DNA of 64,000 nt from Colletotrichum lupini. Its lineage: Eukaryota > Ascomycota > Sordariomycetes > Glomerellales > Glomerellaceae. The position numbers and the translations under genes are program-made. The DNA lies in assembly GCF_023278565.1 (NCBI RefSeq), contig NC_064672.1, positions 5,704,001 to 5,768,000 on the forward strand. The letters run 5' to 3'. The notes beneath the pieces are model-generated. The model saw nothing but the letters and a program-made list of their open reading frames with translations. It was not told the origin of the DNA and ran no database searches. Shown one piece after another: positions 47,977 through 60,961 of this stretch (the stretch's first letter is position 1; each line of letters starts with the position of its first letter).

Positions 47977-50900
47977 CTAAATAAGGGGATAAACGAGCGG
48001 AAAGTCGGATATTTTTATACCGTATTTTAGCGTATATTAGAGGTAAAAATTACCCTATACTAAGTACCCGAAAACTACGAGACGCTCTACTCGAGGCTAA
48101 GATCTAGCTTTAATATTAAGGCGAGAATGCCGTACTAAACCCACTTCTAAGTATATAACGGCCCTTACTAATAATATTAGGTTAATCGAACGTATAATAA
48201 GAAAGGAAAAGAGGCTAAATACGGCAATCGCTAGTAAGGAGGCCTAGATTCGTTAAATAGGCAGAGATTTAACTTATAAATAAAGTAATAGAAAAAGCAA
48301 TATTATATTTATAAAAAGAATAGATATTAGTTAAGTAATTACTCCGAGGAAGAGCGTACTAAATTATATAAATAGTATAGAAAGTCGAGGGTAGTAGACG
48401 GTAAAACTAGCCCTCGTCGGTTTAACTAATTCCTTGTTATATATAAGGGTAGATCCGGGGGTACGGAACTTAGTAATAATAGCTAAAGTGGTAGCTTAAA
48501 GTATATACCCCCTATAAGAGATTTAGAAAATAAAAAAGATCTTACCCCCTATATTAACGAATTAAATTATAATAAAATCGACGATATTAACTACTCTTTT
48601 TTTACTTCGTTAGCCTCTAGAAAATATACGAGGCTAAACGAATAGAGGGTAGTAGAAGCTCTTAATAAGTAGGCTTTTATTTATAGATAGTAAGGGAAGG
48701 TCCTTTAGATAATAGATATAGAGGCGGCCGAAAGGGCGAATCTAATAAGGCTAAAGCCTATTCTTTTAATAATTAAAGAGAAGACGCTATCTCTCTTAAT
48801 ATCTAAAGAAAAGGAATATAGTACTAAGTAAATCTAAGGGTAGCTAGAGGGGTCCTTTTTATACTACCTAGATCCCTCGAATACTAAGCTTATATAAGCA
48901 TTTTATACGAGCGAAAGGTATAGCCTAGACGATTTCTATAGGGTTATCCTAAATACTAAGGTATCGTAATAGTTAACTAGAAAAAAAGGGTAATTTTAGG
49001 CGCTATAGAAAATTGCGCTAGTAATACTTAATATATTAACGGCGGGTATTGCGAGGATTAGTTTTAGCCTAAGTAAGGAAATCGTCGCCCTAGGTATAAT
49101 AGAAGTAGAGATATACTTCGGAACGATAACTTTCTATATTTTACTTATTAATACCCTATTTCTCTTATATCTAAAAGATATAGATCGACTAGGTATTTTA
49201 TTTAATAATACGAGGAATAGAATCTCTAGTAGTAAGTACTTCGAAATAGTCGAACGACGATGGGGGCATACGTTTATAAAGCTTATTAATAATACGAAGT
49301 TAATTAATTACTTAACGGAAAGTAAGCTCAGAAGACTATACTAGAGATTCGGGTACCCGTCGGTTACGAGGCTATATAACCTCCTAAAGTAATTAAATAA
49401 TAATAATATTAAGATAGGGGCGCTAGAGTAGTTAATAAAAGTATATTATTAATACTAAATAAATACGCAGAGCCTATATAGATTTAAGTTTAAATTACGT
49501 AATAAGCTTAACTTTAACTAGGAAATAGTCGTCGATATCTTCTACTTAAATAGTTAGCTAGTACTATATATAATTAACGTAGCTATATCTTTCTAAATAG
49601 GGCAATTCCTCCGGGATCTATAAGTAAAGATAGTATAGGTAGCCCTACGAAAAAGCTAGATTAATATATACTAAGGACCGCTAAATAGTATTAGAACCGA
49701 CGCTAGTACTAGCTTTAAATTAGTAGAATTTAGGGATAATACGACGGCCTACGGTATATAACTAAAAGTCATACTCGTTAAAGCGTACTATAGTATTAAA
49801 AAAGTAGAAAGGGTATACTAATAGTTAAAAAGGGCGTTTAAAATTATTAAAAAGGAAAATCCGGATTTTACTAATAACAAATGCCTCTAGATAGTACTTA
49901 AATACTATAACGATACTATGGGGCCTAACGGACTTATACTAACGCTATTAGTATTTAGAGCATATTTAAGAACGACCTTAGCCTCGCTACCGTCGCTAAG
50001 TATAAGCTAACGAGCCTAAGTAGTTAAAAAAATAATACGAGTACTACGCAAGGTAAGCGTAAAAAGGTAAATTAACGAGGTAATTACTGCGCGCAATAGG
50101 CCCGATATAGGGGATAATCTAAATATATTACTAAATTCGGATATATAAGTATAGCGCGAAATTATTTAATAATAGACTGGGCTATATAAGTTAATTTCTA
50201 TTAACGAGCGCTCTTATATAGTTATAAGAGATCGCGACTAGCTACTTAAAGTATTAATTATAATAGTTAGACCGTATTATATAGATCTTAACGAGGTGAT
50301 TTCTAACCTATAAGAAGAAGAAGAGCTAGGGGAAACTATATAACCCGCAGTAGAGGTATAGGAAATTATCCTCGACGAAATCGTCGTAATAATACTAATA
50401 AACGACGAGGAAGAGGAAATTATTAAAAGGGTACTAATATTACTAATAAGACGTCGTAGAAGACTACGATAATAAGCCCTAACGCGGTAATTTATTACTA
50501 ACGACGAGGTAATTAATACTTTTTATATAGTAAAAAAGAAAGCCGATTTCGAGCTAGCGGTTAAACTACGTAAGGAAGGCGTAATTATAACTACTAGAAA
50601 GCCGTATAAAGGATTAGATCTTATCGAAGTAGATACTTTTTACGATCGAGGGGTCTATCGATTTATCTTATATAACTTAGAAAAATATACAAACCTCCGT
50701 ATATTTAAATTACGAATAGTTTATAGGATTAAAGGAAAAAGAATACTCTAGCCGTACGAGAAGTCTAAATACGTAATTTAGGAGTACGGTAACGTCGAAA
50801 AAGCGACGCTACTTATATAATTACCCACTATATAGCGCTATAGCTAACGATTAATAATAGTACTAATAGCATTGCTACGGAAAAAGGGATACGAGATTTA

Positions 50901-52241
50901 GAGCTATAATATTACCTAGGCCTATACCTAATTAGCTATAGGGCTTATAAAGAGAATCCTGGCCTATTTATTAAAAGAAATGGTTAGTAAGTACTTAAAA
51001 AGTACGATTATTAAAGTGCTTAAGCTACTATATAGGCTCGTAGAATCGGGCACCTATTAATAAGCTACTTATTACGATTTTTATATTAATTAACTATTAA
51101 TAGTTACTTCTACGTACGACCCGTGCTTATTAATTACGGAGTACGAAGGCGACTAATTTAGGATCGTTAGAATATAGACCGACGATATATTAAGCCTATT
51201 TAATATTAACTTTATAAAAAAGGAGGATAAGGAGCTTTAAAAAGCGGGCTTCGTAGCGAAGCTAAAAGAGGTCCTTATAATAAATACCCCCTTAGTATTT
51301 AATAGCGGGATTTTTATAATTAAAAAGGAAACCGTTGTTTTTTAATAAAAGGGGTAGGGCGAGAAGATTAACCTCGTCGATCCGAACGTAACTAACATTA
51401 AGAAATAGTATAAAGCTAAGCTCGCGCGAGGGATATATATTATAAATATTTATTAGCCTAAAGTAACTTTTAATTATACTAAAGTAGTATAAGTTATAAA
51501 TCTAACCGAACGAGACGTCGAAGTACTTAATAAGCGGCTTAAGTAGTAATAAACGAATCTCGATCGAAGTCTTATTTATTACCTAATCGACCTTATAATT
51601 AGTAAGCTTTACGTTTTTATTAATAGGTTATTTACGAATAATAACGACCTTACTTCGTAATTAGGGTATATTATTATCCTAGCTAACGAGAGTATAAGCG
51701 AGAGCGAATTTACTATATACGGTAATATAATTTATTACTCCTTAACTAAAAATAAGCGGGTAATAAGAAGTATATTAGCGTTAGAGGTCTATAATATAGT
51801 TAATAGCGTTAACCTCTCCTATATAATTTTAATAACGCTAAGGAAGATTACTAATCGAATTAGCCTTCTACTTATTCTAACAGTTATTTATATAGATTCT
51901 TACTTACTATACGAATGCCTTATTAAATTAGGAACGATAAAGGAAAAGAGGCTTATAATCGATATTATAGCCCTTAGGTAATTATATAAAAGGCGCGAGA
52001 TACTTAAGATCCGTTAGATTAATAATAAAGATAACCTCGCAGACGCTTTTATAAAAGTAGTACTAAATAAGGGATTAGAGTAATTTATAAGTAGTAGAAA
52101 AGTTATTATATAAATAGAGGGATAGGTTATATAAAAAGAGTAGAGAAAAGGGGGAAAAAGAGACGACTTAGTAAACGGGCCCGAGGTCGAATTATACCTC
52201 TAACCGTAGTAGTTAAATCGATAAAAGAAAGAGAAAGTTAG

Positions 52242-52446
52242 TATTAAATTAAAAGTCTAATTTAACCGTAGTATATAGCCGACTACGCAGGGGCTAATTA
52301 GGGGCCCTATTTACGATTATCGTAGCCAGCCTAACCTACGGTTAGAACCTCCTTTTTACACCTACTACGCAGATATTTATATAGTTCAATTGATCTCTTC
52401 GTCAACTACGGTTCGAACTAACTACCCTGTCATAGGGATACCAACA
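52242..52446 (+). repeat. 3' LTR of the right Copia copy (205 bp)
   Basis: It begins TATTAAATTAAAAGTC (RIP-converted) and ends GATACCAACA (intact CA end). Outer bases are preserved and inner bases converted, the mirror image of the 5' LTR. Confidence 0.93.
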
Positions 52447-55400
52447 CACTCACACTTCAGTTACCAGGGTCAGTAACAATGCCTCTCAAACTCTGTTAGG
52501 GGTGCTATATGCTAGGTCCTCACGAAAGCTGACTGACAAAATTCATCATAAACAGGTATCCCAATGGAAACTATGCACAAACGATTCCGCGGTGAAGTGA
52601 TTTACCAGGCCGAAACAGACATCCACTTCCCCCACCTCACGGTTGGACAGACACTTCTTTTCGCCTCACTAGCAAGAACGCCAAAGAATCGACTCCCTGG
52701 CGTCAGCAGACAGAGATACGCCGAACACTTGCGGGACGTCGTGATGGCAGTTTTCGGCATCTCCCACACCATCAACACAAAGGTCGGAAACGACTTCGTC
52801 CGTGGTGAGTGGCTCAAGCCTTTGACAGCTTTGAGGCAACCTCCACTGACTCTCCACAGGTGTCAGCGGAGGCGAGCGCAAGCGTGTCAGTATTGCGGAG
52901 GTCACGCTCAGCCAGAGCCCTATTCAATGCTGGGACAACAGCACTCGCGGTTTGGATAGTGCTACCGCATTGGAGTTTGCTCGGACTCTGCGGTTGTCTA
53001 CTGACATGGCCAAAACTTCGGCCATTGTCGCGATGTATCAGGCTTCGCAGCCGGCGTATGATGTCTGTATCTCCATCCCAAATCTGCCATATATCGTTGT
53101 TGACTTATAATCGTCTAGGTATTTGACAAGGTCGCGGTTCTTTATGAAGGTCGCCAGATCTACTTTGGCTCCACGGCGCTGGCGAAGCAATACTTTGTCG
53201 ACATGGGCTACCGCTGCCCCGACCGCCAAACCACCGCTGATTTCCTCACTTCCCTCACGAACCCCGCAGAACGAGTGGTGCGAGAAGGATTTGAGAACAG
53301 AGTGCCCAGAACGCCAGACGAGTTTGCAACAGTATGGAAGGGAAGCGATGTCAGGGCAAGTCTTATTGAGGAGATATTTGCCTTTGAGGAGGAACATCCT
53401 CTTGATGGCTCAGGGGAAGAAAAGTTTGTCGCGACGCGCCAAGCTCACAAAGCATCTCTCGTGTAAGTGGTGATACAGGCAGGAGGTCGTGGTATAATCA
53501 CCTGCTAACAGTCGAGAAGGACCCCGCAATCACCTTACACCATTTCCATGCCCATGCAAATCTGGTTGTGCATGACGCGTGGTTACCAGCGTCTCTTGGG
53601 TGACTGGCTGTTCTTCGTTGTCACTGTTGGCGGTAACTTGGTCATCTCTTTGGTTCTTGGAAGCATCTTCTTCGACCTGCCCTCCGATGCATCAAGTATG
53701 AATTCTCGTTGCATTCTGTTGTTCTTTGCGATTTTGTTCAACGGTCTCAGCAGTGCTCTTGAGGTATGTTTCGAATTCTCCTCCAAGTAGCCCTACGACG
53801 AGAAAGATTTACTAATATGGCGATGATCAGATTCTCACACTGTACGTCCAGAGACCTATTGTCGAAAAGCACGCTCGCTATGCTCTGTATCATCCCGCCT
53901 CCGAAGCAATCTCCTCCACGATCTGCGATCTTCCCAGTAAGATTCTATCTACCTTGGCCTTCAATATTCCTCTCTACTTCATGGCAAAGCTCCGCCAAGA
54001 GGCCGATGCCTTTTTTATCTTCCTCCTCTTCGGCTTTACCACTACACTTTCAATGTCCATGATCATCAGAACCATCGGCCAGACGTCCCGTACCATTCAC
54101 CAAGCCTTGACGCCAGCCGCTATCTTCATCTTATCGCTCGTCATCTACACCGGCTTCATCCTCCCGACCCGCGATATGAAGGGATGGCTCCGCTGGATCA
54201 ACTACATCAACCCCATAGCCTACGCTTTCGAGAGTCTGGTCGCCAATGAGTTCAATGGTCGGCAGTTCCCCTGTCCCTCATTTGTTCCGGCCTACCCGAA
54301 CGCTGCGCCAAACGAGAGGACGTGCTCGGTCGCTGGCGCTGCACCAGGCGCAGACTTCGTTGACGGTGACTTCTACATTAATGCCACTTTCAGCTATTAC
54401 AAGTCTCACATTTGGAGGTATGTTCTGTTTTTTTTTGGATGTTTCTTCGCAAATGAGTTTAACGTGTCACTCAGGAACTTCGGCATTTTGATTGCCTTTA
54501 TCGTCTTCTTCATGTGCGTTTACTTGCTCGCGGCGGAGTACATCACCACAGACCGCTCCAAGGGCGAGGTGTTGATCTTCCGGCGTGGTCACTCGGTCCC
54601 GACGCTATCAAAGAACTCATCCGACGAAGAGACTGGCCAACCTGAACGCGTTTACCAACATGAGAAGTCCGAGGGACATGCTCCTCAGTCGGGTGTCAAA
54701 CAATCCGCAATTCGTAAAAGCCAATCGGTATTCCACTGGAAAGATGTTTGCTACGACATATCAATCAAGGGTAACAACCGCAGAATTCTTGACAAAGCTA
54801 GCGGATGGGTAAAGCCGGGAACTCTGACTGCTTTGATGGTGAGTCTACCTCCATTCAAGAGAAGGATTTCTGCTGACGATCGATTCAGGGCTCTACTGGC
54901 GCTGGCAAAACTACTCTACTTGATGTCCTGGCTAACAGGGTGACCATGGGTGTTGTGACAGGAGATATCCTCGTCAACGGTATTCTCAGAGACCAGTCCT
55001 TCCAGCGAAAGGCCGGGTACGTTCAGCAACAGGATATCCACCTCGAGACATCCACTGTTAGGGAAGCCTTGCGATTCAGCGCCATGCTACGCCAGCCAGC
55101 GGCTGTCAGCAAGCAAGAGAAGTACGACTATGTTGAAGAGGTGATTGGGCTTCTGGAGATGGAGGCCTATGCCGATGCCATTGTCGGAGTGCCCGGAGAA
55201 GGTAAGTCCTCAACTGGTCTTTGCACCTCATTTTCAAGGACTGTTAAGCTAATCCGTACCACCACAGGCCTAAACGTTGAGCAGAGAAAACGACTGACTA
55301 TTGGCGTCGAGCTCGCTGCGAAACCTGATCTCCTTCTCTTCCTTGACGAACCGACCTCGGGCCTCGACAGTCAGACAGCATGGTCAATCTCATCACTGAT

Positions 55401-56907
55401 CCGAAAGCTCTCTGAAAAAGGCCAAGCCATCCTTGTGACAATCCACCAGCCTTCTGCTCTCCTATTCCAGCAATTCGACCGTCTTCTTCTCCTTGCACAT
55501 GGCGGCAAAACAGTCTACTTTGGCGACATTTGCGAGAACTCCCGCGTGCTCACGAGCTACTTTGAGCAGTACGGAGCAACGCCCTGCGGACAGGACGAGA
55601 ACCCCGCCGAGTGGATGCTCAAAGTCATCGGCGCAGCTCCGGGCGCCAAGGCTGAGAGGGATTGGCCCGAGACCTGGAAGGAGAGCCATGAGTGTGCCGA
55701 GATGCGCCGCGAGCTCGAGCGTCTGGAGCAGGGCGTGGCGGCGAATGGCTCGACGTCCAGTCCCGATGAGATGTCTACTTATGCTGCGCCGTTTCATGTT
55801 CAGCTTGCCTTATGCACTGAGCGTGTCTTTCAACAGTATTGGCGCACGCCTTCGTACATTTACTCCAAGTTGATTTTGTCTGGTGGCACGGTACGTCTCA
55901 ATGCTTACTGGTCAACGACCTAATGGACCTTCAACTTACACACTTTGCACAGAGCTTATTCATCGGGGTGTCCTTCTACAACTCACCGCTCACGATGCAA
56001 GGACTCCAGAGTCAGATGTTTTCCATCTTCATGTTGTTGGTGGTCTTTGCCTTCCTCGTCTATCAGACGATGCCCAACTTCATCCTGCAACGCGAGCAAT
56101 ACGAGGCGAGAGAACGCGCCTCCAGAGCGTATTCATGGTATGTGTTCGTCTTGGTCAACATCATTGTCGAGCTTCCCTGGAACACCTTGGCTGCTATCGT
56201 GATTTTTTTCCCATTCTATTATCTGGTCGGCATGTATCGCAATGCCATACCGAAGGATGCGGTTACGGAACGTGGCGGTCTCATGTTCCTACTCATCTGG
56301 GCCTTCATGCTCTTTGAGTCAACTTTTGCCGATATGGTTGTCGCTGGTGTACCCACAGCAGAGATCGGAGCGACTCTTTCTCTTCTACTTTTTGCTTTGT
56401 GTCTGATCTTTTGCGGGTAAGTTCAACACCGATTTAATCAACCTGAAGTCTTCAAACTCACGAATCAACAGTGTCATTGTGCCGGTCAATGCCCTGCCAG
56501 GTTTCTGGAAGTTCATGTACCGCGTCTCACCCTTGACTTACCTGGTCGAAGGTCTCTTGTCAACGGGATTGGCCCACAATAAGGTCAACTGCTCTCAACT
56601 CGAGCTGCTGCAATTCAGTCCCGCGAATGGGACCGCATGTGGTGATTACATGGCCCCGTACATGCAAATGGCCGGCGGCAGTGTCTTCAACCCCAACAGC
56701 ACCGACATCTGTCAATTCTGCCCTCTGGCTAAGACAGATGCTTTCTTGACTACCATATCTACGTCATACGGTAGACGATGGCGGTCGTACGGGCTGATGT
56801 GGCTCTACATAATCTTCAACTTGTTTGCAGCTTTATTCCTATATTGGCTAGCTCGGGTGCCGAAGAAGCACTCCCTTGCTCGACTTTGGAAGAAGAAGTC
56901 TTCCTAA

Positions 56908-58245
56908 AAACCCGACTCTCAGCTTTCTCGGCTTCAATCACTCAAGATAAAAGGGCAATGACGGCCCCCGGAATTTCAGCGTCTTTCTCGAAGGACTCAA
57001 ACACGCATAATTACTAGTCCCTAACAATTCACTTTTTTATTCACTTTTCGACTTGATTATAGAGTATTAGAGTGAATCTTCTTTTACAACATGGTACTTC
57101 GTGCAGCTGTATTATAAATAAACCTCCAAAATCAAGACGTTGCTTTCATCTGTGGAGTGCACTCATTGCTTTGGCTTCCTTCCGAACTCAGGTGAATCGG
57201 TTTGTGCAAATAGGAATGGATCCCATTCCATTTAGTGAGGATTCAAAATTTTTGGGCAATTATCGTGGTGTTTTTATTCGTAGTGATTGGGCGATTTATG
57301 GGGAACGTCGAAGTTTGAAGACTCTATCTTGCTCATCGTATATTTTGCAATTGAATCGTATTCATCATAGAACGGTTGCAAAGCACAACTTCAACGCTAT
57401 AAAGATACTATTTCACAAAGATGAATGGTCCCGAAATCAACATGTTAAATCGTTTTTGATTCGATCCGTCAATGAAGACCGCCCTTGGAGCAACCTTGGC
57501 TCTGACCGAAAGAGGGGTTGCAACTTGTGGTGGTGCGCCCGGAGCATGTTTCCATATCTGTTGACAAATCATCATAGTAATTTGTCTGTTGCACAATCGT
57601 TGATTTGTAATTAAATGGCACGACAGAATCCGCGTTGGAGGCACTGCGCCTCCTTAATCAGCCAATGTCGAGCGTTCGGGGCTTCAAGTGTGCGGGCATG
57701 TCCGACGTTGGCCCCAAGTTGTGGATGTGTGGAACTGATCCTGAGAATTGCGTGTTGACATGAAGCGGGGTAACTCGGTGCTGATAGGTGTTTTCGGCAG
57801 TTTCAGAGGCTTAGAGTTACTGATGAATAGTTAATCATGGTCTCTGGCCTTGATGTGGTCCGGTTGGCATATCTTGACGGAACGGGCCCGGTCTGGGGCC
57901 GCACCGCCAAGTAGCCGAGCACCGATCGCATCCCGCCCGACAACAAGCAACGTTGAAGAATTGGCGATTTTTTCTTGAGGCTCTCCAAAACAGCTAACGA
58001 TAAAGGCGCCAGATGTTCTTTGCCACATTGATCAAGTGTGCTGGATTTAGATGGGGTTATGGTGACATCTCACTGGGGAACCCCTTGCCGATTTCGGCTC
58101 GGGGTGTAAGGCGTGATTATCTTGCAGTTGTCGTCATATCGTGCAACGGATGTATATAGGCGACCACATAATTCACGAATAGCAATTTCAGGAAGAAGAC
58201 TATTCTGCAGTATTGATACCCAAACCCAAGAAAACACTTAGCAAA
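56908..58245. other. 1.3 kb between the ABC transporter and the monooxygenase
   Basis: Normal composition. An open stretch at 57072-57614 (plus) lacks any family resemblance or coding bias that I can see, so I do not call it a gene. A TATA-like TGTATATAGG at 58151-58160 lies about 90 bp upstream of the monooxygenase ATG and could belong to its core promoter. Confidence 0.45.
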
Positions 58246-59352
58246 ATGCCGACCGAGTTCATCAGCGTAACTTTCCCCAACGCCTCAACGGAGATCAACC
58301 CGATCCCTGGTGCTGGCGTTGATCCCGAGTTCCTAGTCCGCTACGCTAAGAACTTGGACGACTACGGCTTCAACTACACACTCGTTCCTTACGGCTCAAA
58401 CTCATTTGATCCCTTCACAATTGGTGCGACCATCGCAGCGGTCACCAAGAACGTCAGCGTCATCATCGCCTTGCGGCCAAACACCCTCTACCCCACCGTT
58501 GCCGCGAAGGCCCTGGCAACACTCGACCAACTCAGCAAGGGCCGTGTCGTCGTGCACTTCATTGCCGGTGGAAGCGATGCAGAGCAAGCCAAGGAGGGTG
58601 ATTTCCTTTCCAAGGACGAGCGGTATGGCCGCCTTGAGGACTACATCAAGATTCTCCGCCGAGCGTGGGAATCACCGGAGCCCTTCAGCTGGGAGAGCAA
58701 GTACTACACCTTCGAAGACTTTCACAGCAGCGTCCGCCCGACAAAGGGCACAATTCCTGTTTCCGTTGGCGGTTCATCCCCTGAGGCCTACCGCATTGGT
58801 GGTTCCCTCGCCGACATTTTCGGACTCTGGGGTGAGCCGTTGAAGGAGACAAAGGAACAGATTGACCGTATCTACGCCGAGGCCGAGAAGGCCGGCCGCA
58901 AGGACCGGCCCCGCATCTGGGTTACCTTCCGTCCCATCATCGCCGAGACGGAGGAGCTTGCATGGGCCAAGGCACACCGCACGCTCGATGCACTCAAGGG
59001 AAACATTTCTGCCGGACAGGGCAAGCCTGGTCAGAACGGACCCGAGCCTCAGAATGTCGGCTCGCAGCGTCTGCTTGACATCGCTAAGAAGGGCGAGGTT
59101 CAGGACCGGGCGTTGTGGTACCCCACCGTCACTGCGACTAACGCTCGCGGAGCCTCTACGGCGCTGGTAGGATCTCCCAAGACCATCAACGACTCCATTT
59201 TGGACTATGTCGATCTTGGCGCTGAGTTGATTTCTATCCGTGGATATGACAACCTCAACGATGCTATTGACTATGGTCGCTATATTCTGCCTGCGGTCCG
59301 CGAGGAGTTGAAGAAGCGTGAAAACGGCACCAATGGCACGAATGGGGCTTAG
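58246..59352 (+). CDS. Luciferase-like flavin monooxygenase, SsuD (alkanesulfonate monooxygenase) type
   Basis: A single-exon gene of 369 codons starting in GCAAAATGCC. It encodes an FMNH2-dependent TIM-barrel monooxygenase of the bacterial luciferase superfamily. Visible family segments: TFPNASTEINP at the N-terminus, YAKNLDDYGFNYTLVPYGSN, IIALRPNTLYPTVAAKALAT, VVHFIAGGSDAEQAKEGDFL, ERYGRLEDYIKILRRAWESP, TIPVSVGGSSPEAYRIGGSL, and the C-terminal DYVDLGAELISIRGYDNLND. This spacing is that of SsuD-like enzymes, which cleave the C-S bond of sulfonates, although fungal members have diverse or unknown substrates. No targeting signal is evident. The gene is intact and convergent with the unknown gene at 59602. 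Lack of introns and a bacterial-type family are compatible with an old horizontal origin but do not prove it. Confidence 0.88.
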   Translation: MPTEFISVTFPNASTEINPIPGAGVDPEFLVRYAKNLDDYGFNYTLVPYGSNSFDPFTIGATIAAVTKNVSVIIALRPNTLYPTVAAKALATLDQLSKGRVVVHFIAGGSDAEQAKEGDFLSKDERYGRLEDYIKILRRAWESPEPFSWESKYYTFEDFHSSVRPTKGTIPVSVGGSSPEAYRIGGSLADIFGLWGEPLKETKEQIDRIYAEAEKAGRKDRPRIWVTFRPIIAETEELAWAKAHRTLDALKGNISAGQGKPGQNGPEPQNVGSQRLLDIAKKGEVQDRALWYPTVTATNARGASTALVGSPKTINDSILDYVDLGAELISIRGYDNLNDAIDYGRYILPAVREELKKRENGTNGTNGA

Positions 59353-59601
59353 ATAGTTGATAATTAACGCTTGTGTAATTTCTAGGGTCGCGTGTATGTC
59401 CTTTTGGGCAAGCGAAGCCATATTAATAGGTAGCCAGTCCTGAAAGTAGATGAACATGGCATGGAACATCAGAGATGACAACCCCAGAAGGAGCCATGAA
59501 GTGTAGTGAACAGGATCAGTCAAGAAATGTACAGTTTCATTATTGACACATTTTCCCATTCCATCGTAATTCGTGTTATACTTCATGACCACATCCCAAC
59601 C

Positions 59602-60961
59602 CTATGTGATGTAAACCGGCAGACGGCTTCCAAATATCTCGCTCTTCTCAACTTGGATATCCTTACCATGGAAATCATGCAGAAGCAACCAGCATACCAT
59701 GCGGAAGACAAGCATGCACCACACATCATTGATCTGCTGTTGCTGGTCGTGGGCGATCACCTCTGTGGAAGCATCAGAGATGATCGATCTAGCTCCACGC
59801 TCTTTACGAGCTTTATCAACCCGCAGCTGTTTGCAAACAACATCAATGACCCGCTTGCGCACCGAGAGAAGGTAAATTTCGGCTAGAACACCATGCCTCT
59901 CGCTCGAAGACGCGGAATCCAGCTTCTGAAGGAGCGATATCTCCTTCTCGATTTCCTCGTTCTCCTCTCGCGTCCTCAAGATAGGGGATGCTCCTGGAAC
60001 AACAAGGTCGTGTCTTGAGTCCCTCTTTGACCGAGCACGATCTCCTGTAGTGACCACAACCGTCTTGTATTCCCCTTCTTTGTCGTTCAAAATACGCAAG
60101 ATTTCTTGCAGGTGCACGCGGAGCACGTTTTGGACAAGGTTTATCCTCTCTTGATTCTGAAGGAATTCGTCGCATTTCGAAATGGCCGAATGCAAAGCCA
60201 TGACGAGGTCATTGGAGTAGATTCTTTCCTCGGTGTTGTTTGTTCGTCTCAGAATCGCTTCCGGGCCGTCACGAGATTCGAGCTCTTCGAACTTGTCTTC
60301 GATTTTGCCGGCTTCTTTGAGAATCACGCTGATTCGAGATCCTTCTGTACTTCTGAGCATTGGTTCTGTTGCTGCCGAATCACCCACTATGTGGAAGTAG
60401 TCGCTGAGGAAAGTCTTCAGTGAAAATGACTTCCGGTCCCAATGCCAAATGGTTGGGTTGGGAAGCATGCGGAAAGCCGTGCCGGGGATCTGTAGGACGG
60501 CACCCACCATGCCTAGGATCTCAAAAGCAACTAAAACATAACAGTCAGTATTCGAATCTCGTGAATATAGTGATTCTTGGCAAGACTTACTTGGGAAGAG
60601 ATGGATGTGTCTTGTATCTGGAGTAGACTTTCGGAAATGCCGGACAGTGTTAGTGTTACAACCGATCACCACTAGAGTCTCTGCAATGGCCGACATGCTG
60701 CCAAGCTGTAGCGTTCTAATATCCTTTGGTTCGTCGGCGTACTTGTAGTTGTCGTTGTTCTGCTGGCGGAAAATCGTCGGACAATAACCAAAGCAGAGCT
60801 CCTTGACCTTATTGTTCGGCACTACCCTGTTCTCGTGAAACCAAGTCGGACTAGTCTTCTCGAATATAAACACAACACCGAGATCGTCGACGTCGTAGCC
60901 GGTGATGCTGAACCCATTGCCCTGCCCTCGGTAACGGTCTTCGTTTCGGTTAAACTCTTTC
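59602..60961 (-). pseudogene. Unknown protein gene, 5' end cut by an LTR element
   Basis: Two exons are visible: from the break at about 60961 to 60591, and 60530 to 59602, with a GTAAGT...TAG intron between FP and IAFEILGMVG. The frame is already open at the border of the repeat (ITGYDVDDLGVVFIFEKTSP), upstream of the first available Met at 60873. The true start is therefore missing and the gene is 5'-truncated. Features seen: a mildly hydrophobic segment EILGMVGAVLQIPGTAF, a charged, probably coiled-coil stretch (EENEEIEKEISLLQKL), a Ser/Lys/Arg-rich region, and a hydrophobic C-terminal part (CMLVFRMVCWLLL). I do not recognise the family and assign no function. Confidence 0.6.

Larger units (their letters stand above)
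45595..52446 (+). mobile_element. Full-length Copia-type LTR retrotransposon (6852 bp), RIP-mutated
   Basis: It is flanked by perfect 5-bp target duplications CACTC (45590-45594 and 52447-52451) and has 205-bp LTRs. Order on the plus strand: gag up to about 48400 (an open fragment at 47719-47976), protease-like region near 49010-49260, integrase near 49330-49800 (RRFGHPSV-type motif, now broken), reverse transcriptase near 50560-51300 with a TDD catalytic box, and RNase H ending near 52080 (ADAF and LNKGLE). Integrase before reverse transcriptase makes it Ty1/Copia. Stops are frequent and CA/TG nearly absent internally. It belongs to the same family as 1-13391. Confidence 0.95.
44999..56907 (+). 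pseudogene. PDR-type (ABCG) multidrug transporter gene split by a Copia retrotransposon
   Basis: A full-size plasma-membrane ABC exporter with the reverse (NBD-TMD)2 order. Removing 45595-52446 and one target duplication leaves eleven exons whose lengths sum to 1480 codons with no break. NBD1 has Walker A GRPGSGVST (residues 173-181), signature [10 protein letters not shown] and the PDR-type degenerate Walker [14 protein letters not shown]2 has [21 protein letters not shown] and [13 protein letters not shown]. Two hydrophobic domains follow the NBDs. The Walker A Lys of NBD1 is replaced by Val (Cys is common in this family). The insertion falls after Ser199, and the reading frame then stops within a few codons inside the LTR. 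Such transporters export toxins, antifungals or metabolites; the substrate is unknown. One intron uses an AAG acceptor at 53519. Confidence 0.92.

Noticed and set aside
53461..53520. Apparent frameshift in the ABC transporter after HKASLV
   Set aside because: Splicing to the AAG at 53517-53519 restores the frame into TPQSPYTISMPM; the later CAG-based reading is not required.
57072..57614. Open stretch of 180 codons on the plus strand
   Set aside because: No family resemblance, AT-leaning codon use, no intron or promoter context, and overlapped by an antisense open stretch; probably chance.
58774..59592. 272-codon open stretch antisense to the monooxygenase
   Set aside because: Most of it mirrors the coding strand of a well-supported gene; its translation resembles no family.
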